64,000 nucleotides of DNA from NCBI GenBank assembly GCA_900768465.1, contig CAAGCY010000024.1, forward strand, positions 89,903-153,902, written 5' to 3'. The translations under genes and the position numbers were made by a program. Of this stretch, positions 1-8,930 are shown in pieces; position 1 is the first letter of the stretch; each line of letters begins with the position of its first letter. The notes below the pieces were generated by a model. It searched no databases. It was not told the DNA's origin and worked only from the letters and a program-made list of their open reading frames with translations. This stretch comes from Alphaproteobacteria bacterium. GTDB taxonomy: Bacteria; Pseudomonadota; Alphaproteobacteria; CAAGCB01; CAG-977.

Positions 1-771
1 GCTTTGGCGTTCGACACGATGGCGGAACGTTCCGTCGCTTTGGACGACCGCTTGGGCGCGGGCGAATCTTTGGAAGACGTCGCCGCATCCGAAGGATTGG
101 CTGTCAAAAAAGTTCTTCATGTCGATTCGACGGGAACGGACGCGAACGGCAAAGCCGTCGATTTGCCCAAAAACGTCCTTGCCATCGCGTTCATGAGCGA
201 CAAAGGACAGGTTTCCCCGATGATTGAAGAAGGCGACGCCTACTACGTCGTGCGCGTGGACGCCGTTATCGAACCCGCGGTGAAAAGCCTTGAAACCGCC
301 AAAGCCGAAGTCGTCGCCGCATGGACGGCTGACGCGCAGAAAGCCGCAGCGCGCAAGCTGGCTCAAACCGTCAAAGAACGTTTGGAAAAAGGCGAAAAAG
401 CCGCTTTGGTCGCCAAAACGAAAAACGTTTCGTACGAACGCAGGACGGATGTCAGCCGATTCGACAACAAACTGCCGCAAATCATCCGTTACGCGCTGTT
501 TACGCAGCCCGTCGGTGCGGTGTCGTCAACCCCCGCGGACGGCAAATACATTGTTGCCAAGTCAATCAAAGCCGTTCCCGTCAATCCCGAAACGGATTTG
601 AAAGGCGTTGAAAAAACGCGCAGACTACTGACCAAAGAAGCGGCGGATGAACGCGCCAACGCGGTTTTGGCGGCGTTCGGCGAAGATTTCAAGCTGACTC
701 TTAAAGAAGACGCGGTGAAAGAAGCGTTTTCGATAGTGACGAAAACTTCAAGCGTCGAAGAAGACTACTAA
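1..771 (+). CDS. ppiD: PpiD/SurA-type periplasmic peptidyl-prolyl isomerase, 3' part
   Basis: The reading frame is open from base 1 and ends at TAA 769-771, so the 5' part lies outside the window. The visible ~256 residues look like the C-terminal half of PpiD: an acidic segment ending in a parvulin-like strand (YYVVRVDAVIEP), a long Ala/Lys-rich helix, then a second repeat-like unit with KLPQIIRYALF. PpiD proteins are inner-membrane-anchored periplasmic chaperones for outer-membrane protein folding; the membrane anchor and the main parvulin domain would be upstream. It is followed at once by a bidirectional terminator. Family assignment rests on overall pattern only, since the diagnostic N-terminus is missing. 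Confidence 0.7.
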   Translation, partial: ALAFDTMAERSVALDDRLGAGESLEDVAASEGLAVKKVLHVDSTGTDANGKAVDLPKNVLAIAFMSDKGQVSPMIEEGDAYYVVRVDAVIEPAVKSLETAKAEVVAAWTADAQKAAARKLAQTVKERLEKGEKAALVAKTKNVSYERRTDVSRFDNKLPQIIRYALFTQPVGAVSSTPADGKYIVAKSIKAVPVNPETDLKGVEKTRRLLTKEAADERANAVLAAFGEDFKLTLKEDAVKEAFSIVTKTSSVEEDY

Positions 772-775
772 TCGA

Positions 776-806
776 AAAAGGCTCGGAGAAATCCGAGCCT
801 TTCTTT
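776..806. terminator. Bidirectional intrinsic terminator between ppiD and pepF
   Basis: A 9-bp perfect stem (AAGGCTCGG at 778-786 with CCGAGCCTT at 793-801) has A-rich and T-rich flanks. It can end both the plus-strand ppiD and the minus-strand pepF transcripts, which converge here. Confidence 0.85.
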
Positions 807-2626
807 TATCTGCCGACCGTTCGGCTTTGTTTTATAACAGCGGCGTTTCGATTTTGCGTCAAATCCGGCGTCAGCTGTTCCAGCTTGTCGACGTAACCTT
901 TCATCATGCCCAATCCCTGTTTCCAAAAATCGGGTTTGGAAACGTCCAGCCCGAACGGTTTTAACAGCTTGTCGGGGCGTTCGGCAGCCCCTTTTGCAAG
1001 CATTTCCTTGTATTTTTTGGGAAAGTCCGCGATTTTGCCGTCCTTGTATACCTGATACAGCGACGACGTCATACATTCTCCGTAAGCATAGCCGTACACA
1101 TAAAACGGTGTTTTCAGCAAATGCGGCACATCCGCCCAGCACGACGAAGACCGTTCATCGTTAATCACGGCAGGTCCCATCATTTTTTGCTGAGCGTTCG
1201 TCCATGCGCTGTTAATTTCGGGAACGGAAACCGCACCCTTTTCCCGTACGGTGTTGTGAATGTCTTCCTCATAGTGATGCAAAGCGATTTGCCGGAACGT
1301 GGTCAGCATGACGCGGTTCATTTTGTCCGACAGCAAAGCGAAGCGTTGTTTCGGGTCTTTTTCACGCTTCAGCAAAGTGTCGAATGCCAGCATTTCCCCG
1401 AAAATCGAGGCAGTTTCCTCTGTCGTTACGGGCATTTGCATCCCAAGCGAACCTTGTTTTTTCGCCAATTCGTAGTGGATGCCGTGTCCCAATTCGTGCG
1501 CCAAAGCCAGAACGTCGTTCGTCGTGCCGCCAAAGCTCATTTTGATATACGGTTTGCCGTTAGCAATCGGCATTGCGTATTCCCCCGGTTCCTTGTTCGG
1601 GCGGGGTTCGGCGTCAATCCGTTTTTCGTCAAAGAATCCGCGCGCAATTTCGCCCATTTCCTTGTCAAAGGAATCGTATGCCGACAGCACGATGTCTTTG
1701 GCTTCGTCAAACGTATAGCGGCGCGGTTTGATGCCGCTGACGGGCGCGTTTCTGTCCCAGTAGCCGATTTTGTCGCGTCCCGCCCATTTTGCCTTGAGCG
1801 CATAATAGCGATGCGCGACCGCGGGCATGGCTTCGTCAACGGAAGACACCAAAGCGGCAACGACGGCGTTATCGATTTGATTGGATTTGTTACGCGATTC
1901 GACGGGGGATTTGAAGCCCTGTTTTTCATCGGAAAACGCTTTGTTTTTCGCAACGGTGTTGACGACCGAAGCAAAGATGTCTGCTTTGCTTTTATAGCCG
2001 TCGTTCATTGCCAGTCCCGCCTTGTACCGTTGTGTTTCGTCGTCGGAGTACGCCATGGCGTACAAGTCGCTTGAGGTTGTTTTTTTGCCGTTCAGCGTGA
2101 AGTCAATTTCGTCTGCGGTTTTGTCGTACAGCATCAGGGCTTTTTGGGTTTCGGCGGCGTTTTTATCAAGCTGCGCCAAAGTCTTGCCGTCCAAATCCAC
2201 CCTGTCCGCGCGCACCCGTTCAATCCAAAATCCGTATTTGCGCGCCGTTTCGTCCGTCATCAGGCGGTTCAGGGCTTCATCGGACAAATCGGCGATTTCG
2301 GCTTCGAAAAAATCCGTTTTGCTCAGAATGGCGTTCGTCCGCGCCTGCGTTTTTTCATAAAAAGCGACGTTGCGCTTGTCAGCCCTGTCCGCCGTGTAAA
2401 CCATTTCCGCAAAAACGCTGACTTTATCGGTTTTGGCGTTCAACCTGTCATAATCCGCAATCATTTTGCCGAAATCGGCGGGGCGCATGGCGGCGATTTT
2501 TCCCTGACCGCGCAGGGCGAATCTGCGTGCCTGCATGGCAGCGGCAGACAAATCTTTGCCGATTTGCGGATCGTCAATCGATTGATACAGCGGGGTTAAG
2601 TCCCAGCGCGGCGGCGTGTGCTTCAT
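806..2626 (-). CDS. pepF: M3-family oligoendopeptidase F
   Basis: A cytoplasmic zinc metallopeptidase of family M3 that degrades short peptides. The zinc motif HELGH is visible in LALAHELGHGIHYE about two thirds into the ~606-residue protein, with the usual downstream glutamate-containing helix (TEETASIFGEM). The frame stays open upstream to 2707, but I chose ATG 2626: it has AGGAG seven bases upstream and starts directly with the conserved PRWDLTPLY segment, whereas the extra 27 residues look untranslated. No signal peptide. It is the last gene before a convergent terminator, separated from hup by that gene's own terminator. Confidence 0.9.
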   Translation of the reverse strand: MKHTPPRWDLTPLYQSIDDPQIGKDLSAAAMQARRFALRGQGKIAAMRPADFGKMIADYDRLNAKTDKVSVFAEMVYTADRADKRNVAFYEKTQARTNAILSKTDFFEAEIADLSDEALNRLMTDETARKYGFWIERVRADRVDLDGKTLAQLDKNAAETQKALMLYDKTADEIDFTLNGKKTTSSDLYAMAYSDDETQRYKAGLAMNDGYKSKADIFASVVNTVAKNKAFSDEKQGFKSPVESRNKSNQIDNAVVAALVSSVDEAMPAVAHRYYALKAKWAGRDKIGYWDRNAPVSGIKPRRYTFDEAKDIVLSAYDSFDKEMGEIARGFFDEKRIDAEPRPNKEPGEYAMPIANGKPYIKMSFGGTTNDVLALAHELGHGIHYELAKKQGSLGMQMPVTTEETASIFGEMLAFDTLLKREKDPKQRFALLSDKMNRVMLTTFRQIALHHYEEDIHNTVREKGAVSVPEINSAWTNAQQKMMGPAVINDERSSSCWADVPHLLKTPFYVYGYAYGECMTSSLYQVYKDGKIADFPKKYKEMLAKGAAERPDKLLKPFGLDVSKPDFWKQGLGMMKGYVDKLEQLTPDLTQNRNAAVIKQSRTVGR

Positions 2627-2686
2627 GTTTTTCGCTCCTGATTTTCTTTGTATATCACAAAAAGGAAAAACGGACAAGCATGACAT

Positions 2687-2728
2687 AAAAAACAAGCGGC
2701 TTGCCAAAGCAAACCGCCCGTTTTTTTT
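2687..2728 (-). terminator. Intrinsic terminator of hup
   Basis: On the minus strand an 8-bp stem (CGGTTTGC / GCAAGCCG, one wobble pair) with a TTTG loop is followed by a T-rich tract. Runs of A on the other side make it potentially bidirectional. It lies 14 bp past the hup stop codon. Confidence 0.75.
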
Positions 2729-2741
2729 AACTGTGAACAGC

Positions 2742-3014
2742 TTAGTTCACGGCGTCCTTCAAGCCTTTGCCGGCTTTGAATTTCGGCTGTTTGGAAGCCG
2801 GAATGTTGATTTTGGCGCCCGTGCGGGGGTTGCGGCCTTCGGTCGCAGCGCGCGTGGCAATGCTGAACGTGCCGAAGCCGACCAAACGGACTTCGTCACC
2901 TTTTTTCAAAGCGCCTTCAACGGCGTTCAAAAAAGCGTCGACGGATTTGGCAGCGTCCGTTTTGGACAAACCGGTGTTTTTAGCTACTTCAGCTACGAGA
3001 TCATTTTTATTCAC
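2742..3014 (-). CDS. hup: Histone-like DNA-binding protein HU
   Basis: A 90-residue protein, the standard HU length, with the family signature GFGTFSIATRAATEGRNPRTG. The DNA-binding arm is present (RNPRTGAKINIPASKQPKFKAGKGLK). HU is a dimeric nucleoid protein that bends DNA and helps compact the chromosome. The gene stands alone between its own promoter and terminator, consistent with high independent expression. A strong Shine-Dalgarno (AGGGAGT) precedes the ATG. Confidence 0.97.
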   Translation of the reverse strand: MNKNDLVAEVAKNTGLSKTDAAKSVDAFLNAVEGALKKGDEVRLVGFGTFSIATRAATEGRNPRTGAKINIPASKQPKFKAGKGLKDAVN

Positions 3015-3076
3015 TTGAGGACTCCCTCTAAAAAATTAAAGTTTAACTTCGATCCGTTTTTCCGAATCTAATGCCG

Positions 3077-3106
3077 ATTTTAAAACAATCTTTTTAACCG
3101 CGTCAA
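3077..3106 (-). promoter_or_regulatory. Putative sigma-70-type promoter of hup
   Basis: Reading the minus strand, TTGACG (3106-3101) and TAAAAT (3082-3077) are 18 bp apart, about 60 bp upstream of the hup start. Both hexamers match 5 of 6 consensus bases. Confidence 0.65.
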
Positions 3107-3139
3107 TCAAAAAAACGTTGCATTTCCGCCCTTTTTCGC

Positions 3140-3165
3140 AAAAAGCCCCCCTTTTTCGGGGGGCT
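3140..3165 (-). terminator. Intrinsic terminator of the glmM-serC operon
   Basis: An 8-bp GC-rich stem (AGCCCCCC / GGGGGGCT, loop of six) runs into TTTTT on the minus strand, 10 bp past the serC stop codon. Confidence 0.88.
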
Positions 3166-3175
3166 TTCGCTTCTG

Positions 3176-4324
3176 TTAACCGTTTTTCACCGTTCGGTAC
3201 GCCCAATCCAGCCAAGCGCAAAGCTTTTCAACATCAGCCGTTTCGACCGTCGCGCCGCACCAAACGCGCAATCCCGCGGGGGCGTCCTTGTACGAACCGC
3301 AGTCATACGCCGCGCCTTCGTCGCCCAACAGCTTGACCATTTTTTTGCAAAACGCTTTCCGATCGTCCGCGGACAGCTGTTCAAACCACGGCGCTTTGAT
3401 TTTCAGGCAAACCGACGTGTTCGAACGGTATTCGGCGTTGTCCGCCAGAAAATCCGCCCAATCCGACGCGGCAACGAATTTTTCCAACACTTTAAAGTTA
3501 TTGACCGACCGCGCAATCAGCCCTTTCAAGCCGCCGACCGATTTGCCCCAGTTCAAAGCGTCAATGATGTCTTCCACACAAAGCATGGACGGCGTGTTAA
3601 TCGTGTCGCCGACAAAAATGCCTTCGTTGATTTTGCCGTCTTTTTTCATGCGGAAAATCTTGGGCATCGGCCACGCGGGGTCATAGCTTTCCAGCCGTTC
3701 GACGGCGCGGGGGCTTAACACCAGAACACCGTGAGCCGCTTCGCCGCCCAAAGCTTTCTGCCACGAAAAAGTAACAACGTCCAGCTTGTCCCACGGCAGT
3801 TCCATGGCAAAAGCGGCGGATGTCGCGTCGCAAATCGTCAGCCCTTTGCGGTCGTCGGCAATCCAATCGCCGTTCGGGACGCAAACGCCCGACGTCGTGC
3901 CGTTCCACGCGAACACGATGTCGCGGTCTTTGTCGGCTTGGGTCAAATCGGGCAGCTTGCCGTACGGCGCGTCAAAGATTCGCACATCGGACAGCTTCAG
4001 CTGTTTGGTGATGTCCACGCCCCAGCCTTTGCCGAACGTTTCCCACGAAAACACGTCAACGCCGCGCGGTCCCAGCAAAGACCACAAAGCGGCTTCCACC
4101 GCGCCCGTGTCCGACGCGGGCATAATGCCGACGCGGTAGGATTCGGGAATTTCCAGCACTTCTTTCATCAAATCGATGGCAAGCTTCAGGCGTTCATGCC
4201 CCAAAGCCGAACGGTGCGACCGCCCCAAGTCATTCAAAAACAGGTTTTTCGCGTCCCAGTTCGGACGTTTGGCGCAAGGACCCGACGAAAAATTCGGGCA
4301 AGCGGGTTTTGTTTCGGGTTTCAT
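3176..4324 (-). CDS. serC: Phosphoserine aminotransferase (SerC)
   Basis: PLP-dependent class V aminotransferase making phosphoserine from 3-phosphohydroxypyruvate in serine synthesis. The protein is 382 residues, matching the alphaproteobacterial SerC subfamily, and carries its start FSSGPCAKRP and the PLP-lysine segment TFSWQKALGGE (Lys190). It follows glmM by 11 bp and ends in a strong terminator, so glmM-serC form an operon. Serine production next to amino-sugar synthesis is a grouping of convenience; no other serine gene is near. Confidence 0.93.
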   Translation of the reverse strand: MKPETKPACPNFSSGPCAKRPNWDAKNLFLNDLGRSHRSALGHERLKLAIDLMKEVLEIPESYRVGIMPASDTGAVEAALWSLLGPRGVDVFSWETFGKGWGVDITKQLKLSDVRIFDAPYGKLPDLTQADKDRDIVFAWNGTTSGVCVPNGDWIADDRKGLTICDATSAAFAMELPWDKLDVVTFSWQKALGGEAAHGVLVLSPRAVERLESYDPAWPMPKIFRMKKDGKINEGIFVGDTINTPSMLCVEDIIDALNWGKSVGGLKGLIARSVNNFKVLEKFVAASDWADFLADNAEYRSNTSVCLKIKAPWFEQLSADDRKAFCKKMVKLLGDEGAAYDCGSYKDAPAGLRVWCGATVETADVEKLCAWLDWAYRTVKNG

Positions 4325-4335
4325 ATTTTGTCCTT

Positions 4336-5712
4336 TCAGCGAGCTTCCAAAGCGGCGACTTCGGCGACCAAAGCGTCGGCGATTTCATCCGCCATGGCTT
4401 TGATTTGGTCGCGGTTTTCGCCCTCGAGCATAATGCGGATAAGCGGTTCCGTCCCCGACGCGCGGATAAGCAGCCGCCCGCTGTCGCCCAGCGTGCGCTC
4501 CGTTTTGTCGATGACGATTTTCAAACTGTCGCTTTCCAAAGCGGTTTTGGCAAGCGTTCTGTCCGACAAGCGAACATTCTTCAGCAGTTGAGGCACGGGT
4601 TCAAACAAATGCATGACTTCGCTGACGGGGCGTTTTTCTTTCAAAACGGCGGCGCAAACCTGCAAAGCTGCGACCAGTCCGTCGCCCGTCGTCGAATGTT
4701 CGCCCAAAATCAAATGTCCCGACTGTTCGCCGCCCAAGTTGTAGCCGTCTTCGCGCATTTTTTCAACGACGTAACGGTCGCCGACTTTCGTGCGGATGTG
4801 GTTCATGCCGTTGGCTTTCAAATAGCGTTCCAGCCCCAAGTTGGACATCACGGTCGTGACAACGCCGTTGCCTTTCAGAATGCCCGCCTGCTTCCATTCG
4901 CGGCTGACCAAAGCCAAAATCTGGTCGCCGTCGATGACTTGTCCCTTTTCGTCGCAGACAATCAGGCGGTCGGCGTCGCCGTCCAAAGCAATGCCGATAT
5001 CCGCGCCGTGCTTGACGACTTCGTCGCACATGCGGTCGGTATGCACCGCGCCGCAGTTGTCGTTGATGTTGCGGCCGTCGGGATCAACGCCGATAGCGAT
5101 GACTTCCGCGCCCAATTCGTACAAAACGGTCGGAGCGACACGATACGACGCGCCGTTCGCGCAGTCCAGAACGACTTTCAGCCCTTCCAGCATTTTGCCG
5201 CGCGGGAACGTTTGTTTCACGTATTCGATATAGCGCCCGATAGCGTCGTCCAAACGCTTCGCCTGCCCGATTTGCGACGACGGGGCAAGATATTCACAGA
5301 CATCGCCTAGCACGCGGGATTCGATTTCCAGTTCGGTTTCATCGGACAGCTTGTAGCCGTCGGGACCGAAGAATTTAATGCCGTTGTCCTCGTAAGGATT
5401 ATGCGACGCCGAAATCACCACGCCCAAATCGGCGCGCATCGAACGGGTCAGCATCGCCACCGCGGGCGTGGGCATGGGACCCAACAGCAAAACATCCATA
5501 CCGACGGCGGTAAAGCCCGATGTCAGCGCGGTTTCAATCATATAGCCCGACAAACGGGTGTCTTTGCCGATAACGACGCGGCTGCGGTGTTCGCCTTTTT
5601 TGAACAAAGACCCCGCCGCAATGCCCAGTTTCAAAGCGATTTCAGCCGTCATCGGATATTGATTCGCTTTTCCCCGAACCCCGTCCGTGCCGAATAATTT
5701 GCGTACTGCCAT
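4336..5712 (-). CDS. glmM: Phosphoglucosamine mutase
   Basis: Converts glucosamine-6-phosphate to glucosamine-1-phosphate for UDP-GlcNAc and thus peptidoglycan and lipid A. At 458 residues it is near the usual length and shows all hexose-phosphate-mutase landmarks: FGTDGVRG near the N-terminus, the catalytic phosphoserine loop SASHNPYEDNG (Ser103), the metal loop DGDADR, the sugar-binding GEQSGH, and the C-terminal phosphate loop RASGTEPLIR. AGGAG lies 7 bp before ATG. It sits directly downstream of ftsH, the common glmM-ftsH pairing, but has a candidate promoter of its own. Confidence 0.97.
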   Translation of the reverse strand: MAVRKLFGTDGVRGKANQYPMTAEIALKLGIAAGSLFKKGEHRSRVVIGKDTRLSGYMIETALTSGFTAVGMDVLLLGPMPTPAVAMLTRSMRADLGVVISASHNPYEDNGIKFFGPDGYKLSDETELEIESRVLGDVCEYLAPSSQIGQAKRLDDAIGRYIEYVKQTFPRGKMLEGLKVVLDCANGASYRVAPTVLYELGAEVIAIGVDPDGRNINDNCGAVHTDRMCDEVVKHGADIGIALDGDADRLIVCDEKGQVIDGDQILALVSREWKQAGILKGNGVVTTVMSNLGLERYLKANGMNHIRTKVGDRYVVEKMREDGYNLGGEQSGHLILGEHSTTGDGLVAALQVCAAVLKEKRPVSEVMHLFEPVPQLLKNVRLSDRTLAKTALESDSLKIVIDKTERTLGDSGRLLIRASGTEPLIRIMLEGENRDQIKAMADEIADALVAEVAALEAR

Positions 5713-5744
5713 AATAAAACTCCTTTTACGGTCGAATGGACTTT

Positions 5745-5773
5745 GTTTTAAGCAAATCGACCCTAAAGCTCAA
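5745..5773 (-). promoter_or_regulatory. Putative promoter of glmM-serC
   Basis: In the ftsH-glmM gap the minus strand carries TTGAGC (5773-5768), a 17-bp spacer and TAAAAC (5750-5745). Each hexamer matches 4 of 6 consensus bases. Optimal spacing makes it credible. Confidence 0.5.
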
Positions 5774-5791
5774 TACACTTTTGGTTACAAT

Positions 5792-7666
5792 TTATTCCGC
5801 CGGCTGTTCGTCGTCATCGTCCGTTACGGGAACGGTCGACCGCGCGGAAATGTGAACGCCCTCTTCCTCGCGGGTGATTTTTTCGCCTTTTATCAAAGCG
5901 TGAACCTCATCCGCCGTCAGGGTTTCGTATTCCAGCAGCCCTTGCGCGATACGTTCCAGTTCGTCGCGTTTTTCATGCAGAACGGATTGGCAATGCGCAT
6001 ACGCCTCGTCAATCAAAGCCTTGATTTCCGCATCGACCCGCGCCGCCAGTTCTTCGGACACGTTTTTGCGCTGGGAAATCGAATAGCCCAAGAACACTTC
6101 GCCGTCGGGTTCTTCGACCGCGATGGGACCGATTTCCTTGTTCATGCCCCATTGGGTAACCATGCTGCGCGCGATGTTCGTCGCCACGCGGATGTCCTGC
6201 GACGCGCCCGTCGACACGTTTTGCGCGCCGAAAATCATTTCTTCCGCCACACGTCCGCCGAAACAAATGCCCATGCGTTCTTTCAAGTAGATGTACGACC
6301 GCGAATCCTTGTCGTCCGTCGGCAAAGACATCGTTACACCCAGCGCCCTGCCGCGCGGAATGATGGTGACTTTGTGCAGCGGATCGGAATGAGGCGATTC
6401 CAGCATCATCAACGCGTGTCCCGCTTCGTGATAAGCGGTCAGTTTCTTGTCGTCTTCGGTCATAATATGGGATTTGCGTTCCGCGCCCATCATGACTTTG
6501 TCCTTGGCGTATTCAAATTCCGCCATCGTAACCACGCGCTTGTTGCGGCGCGCCGCCAGCAAAGCCGCTTCGTTGACCAAATTCGCCAAATCCGCACCCG
6601 AAAATCCGGGAGTGCCGCGCGCGATTTTCTTCGCATCGACATCGGGTCCCATCGGGCTTTTCTTCATATGCACCAATAGAATTTTCTCGCGTCCCGCCAA
6701 ATCGGGGTTCGGCACGACGACCTGACGGTCGAAACGACCGGGGCGCAGCAAAGCGGGGTCAAGCACGTCGGGACGGTTCGTCGCGGCAATCAGAATCACC
6801 GCTTCGTTCGTGTCAAAGCCGTCCATTTCGACCAACAGCTGGTTCAGCGTCTGTTCGCGTTCGTCGTTGCCGCCTCCCAATCCCGCGCCGCGGTGACGCC
6901 CGACCGCGTCGATTTCGTCGATAAAGACCAGACAAGGCGCGTGTTTTTTGGCTTGTTCAAACATATCGCGCACACGCGACGCGCCGACGCCGACGAACAT
7001 TTCAACAAAATCGGAACCCGAAATCGTAAAGAACGGCACGTTCGCTTCGCCCGCAATCGCTTTCGCCAGCAGCGTCTTGCCCGTCCCCGGAGGTCCGACC
7101 AGCAACACGCCGCGGGGGATTTTTCCGCCCAAGCGCTGGAACCGTTCGGGGTCTTTCAAATAATCGACGATTTCGACCAAATCTTCTTTGGCTTCGTCAA
7201 TGCCCGCGACATCGGCGAAAGTGACTTTGCCCTGCCCCTCTATCATGCGGGCGCGGGATTTGCCGAAGCTCATCGCCTTGCCGTTGCCCGCCGCCATTTG
7301 GCGCATAAAGAACACCCACACGCCGATGAACAAAATGAACGGCAGCCAGTACACAACCCCCGCCCAGAACGAGCTTTCGCCCTCCAGCGGAACGGCGGTG
7401 ACGCGCACGTTCTTTTCCAACAGCATGGGGACCAATCCCGCGTCGTCGGGAGCATACAGCGCGAACTTGCGCCCGTCGGTCAGCTGACCCGCGATTTTGT
7501 TGCCCTGCAAGACGACTTCCTGCACTTTGCCGTCCTGCACCTGTTGCGTAAATTCGGAAAAAGCCAGCGGCGCCGCGGTGCGGTTCGCCGCCCCGCCCGA
7601 ATAGGAATCGTACAGCGTAAACAGCAGCACACCGACAATCAGCCAAACAAATATGTTTTTGTTCAA
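5792..7666 (-). CDS. ftsH: ATP-dependent zinc metalloprotease FtsH
   Basis: Membrane-bound AAA+ protease that extracts and degrades damaged membrane proteins and short-lived regulators. Visible in order: TM1 at residues 4-20, a periplasmic domain, TM2 at 101-121, Walker A GPPGTGKT (191-198), Walker B VFIDEID (247-253), the second-region-of-homology arginines (ATNRPDVLDPALLRPGRFD) and the zinc site HEAGH (413-417). The 624-residue length is typical. tilS ends 8 bp upstream, so tilS-ftsH are co-transcribed. Confidence 0.98.
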   Translation of the reverse strand: MNKNIFVWLIVGVLLFTLYDSYSGGAANRTAAPLAFSEFTQQVQDGKVQEVVLQGNKIAGQLTDGRKFALYAPDDAGLVPMLLEKNVRVTAVPLEGESSFWAGVVYWLPFILFIGVWVFFMRQMAAGNGKAMSFGKSRARMIEGQGKVTFADVAGIDEAKEDLVEIVDYLKDPERFQRLGGKIPRGVLLVGPPGTGKTLLAKAIAGEANVPFFTISGSDFVEMFVGVGASRVRDMFEQAKKHAPCLVFIDEIDAVGRHRGAGLGGGNDEREQTLNQLLVEMDGFDTNEAVILIAATNRPDVLDPALLRPGRFDRQVVVPNPDLAGREKILLVHMKKSPMGPDVDAKKIARGTPGFSGADLANLVNEAALLAARRNKRVVTMAEFEYAKDKVMMGAERKSHIMTEDDKKLTAYHEAGHALMMLESPHSDPLHKVTIIPRGRALGVTMSLPTDDKDSRSYIYLKERMGICFGGRVAEEMIFGAQNVSTGASQDIRVATNIARSMVTQWGMNKEIGPIAVEEPDGEVFLGYSISQRKNVSEELAARVDAEIKALIDEAYAHCQSVLHEKRDELERIAQGLLEYETLTADEVHALIKGEKITREEEGVHISARSTVPVTDDDDEQPAE

Positions 7667-7673
7667 ATCAACC

Positions 7674-8930
7674 TCAAACCGTTAAGGGCGGCATCCATTC
7701 CGCCGTTTGCACCAAAGGAAACACGGGCGAAAAAACCGCCTGACGAGCCATTTGATTCTGTTTATACCCCAAATGCGGGACAATACAAAGCTTTTCCTTG
7801 TCGAAAATCGCGGGCAAAGTCGGAATGACGCGTTTCGGGATTTTCAAATCCGTTTTTACCGCCCGACCCAACGCTCCGACGGTCAAGCCCCGCATATTCG
7901 CTCCGTTTCCGAAAACGGCAAAGCCGCCCCAGTACGCAAAGCCCGTTTCATCAAACGCCGCGGGGGGCGGCAAAGCGCGCTCCTCGCGCCAAATCAGCAC
8001 CCGCCGCCGCGCCAAAGGAGCAATCCTGCACCCGCCCAAAGTACAGCCGCGAAAGCCGCTTTTAAGGCGGGAAACCAGCGATTCGACCGCCGTTTTTTCA
8101 GGCGCGTAAGGAACATTCGCGACAACGCGCAAAATCTCGCCCAGCGCATACGGCAAAACGGGACAACCCGTAAGAAAAGCGTCTTGTTCCAAAACGGCGT
8201 ACCCCATGGGGGACAGCGTTAAGAATCGGGCATAAAAGGCGGCGGTTTGCTCCTCTGTTTCCCGCCGTTTTTTCCCGTAAACCAACGTTTGGCGAAAAGC
8301 CTCCTCCAGTTCGGCGGATGTCGCCGTTTGCCTTAACCGTCCGCGTTCAAACCGTGTCGAGGCGTTGGTCGGGTCTTCCACCCAGTTTAACCCGTTTTCG
8401 CGCGCGAAAGCCCGCAATTCGGACGGCTCAATCCCCAGAAAAGGACGCAACATTCTGCCGAACGCAAAGCTTCTGACCGCGGACATGCCCGCCAGTCCGA
8501 CAGCGCCGCTGCCCCGCGCCCGCCGCATCAGGAAAGTTTCGGCTTGGTCGCGTTTGTGATGTCCCAACAGCAGGTTTTCGATTTTCAGCCGGCGGCACGC
8601 GTCAAACAACAACGCATAGCGATGTTCCCGCGCGGCTTGCTCGACGCCCGTTTTGGGCTTTTCGCCCCGCCAAACCAGAATTTCCGATTCAACGCCCAGC
8701 TTTTCCGCCCATTGAGCCACATGCCGCGCTTCGGCGGCGGATTCGGAACGCAAACCATGGTCTACCGTCAGGACGACAACCTTGTTTTTATTTTGTTTGC
8801 CGAAATCGGCGGCGGCTTTCATCAACGCCATGCTGTCCGCGCCGCCCGACACGGCAACCGCCAAAGCGTCGCCCGACCCCACGCCGAACGCCGTCATCGC
8901 ACGCGCGAAAAAGTCGGGAATCAACGGCAT
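7674..8930 (-). CDS. tilS: tRNA(Ile)-lysidine synthetase
   Basis: Ligates lysine onto C34 of the CAU-anticodon isoleucine tRNA so that it reads AUA. The N-type ATP pyrophosphatase P-loop SGGADS is at residues 28-33, followed by the TVDHGLR segment and LLGHHKRDQAET. The frame runs open further upstream to 9176, but that stretch is just cpoB read in another frame; ATG 8930 gives a normal 418-residue protein starting 20 residues before the P-loop. The start overlaps the cpoB stop by 10 bp, implying translational coupling. Confidence 0.94.
   Translation of the reverse strand: MPLIPDFFARAMTAFGVGSGDALAVAVSGGADSMALMKAAADFGKQNKNKVVVLTVDHGLRSESAAEARHVAQWAEKLGVESEILVWRGEKPKTGVEQAAREHRYALLFDACRRLKIENLLLGHHKRDQAETFLMRRARGSGAVGLAGMSAVRSFAFGRMLRPFLGIEPSELRAFARENGLNWVEDPTNASTRFERGRLRQTATSAELEEAFRQTLVYGKKRRETEEQTAAFYARFLTLSPMGYAVLEQDAFLTGCPVLPYALGEILRVVANVPYAPEKTAVESLVSRLKSGFRGCTLGGCRIAPLARRRVLIWREERALPPPAAFDETGFAYWGGFAVFGNGANMRGLTVGALGRAVKTDLKIPKRVIPTLPAIFDKEKLCIVPHLGYKQNQMARQAVFSPVFPLVQTAEWMPPLTV

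Noticed and set aside
1121..2074. 317-codon plus-strand frame opposite pepF
   Set aside because: Shadow of the HELGH peptidase gene; no ribosome site and no recognisable protein.
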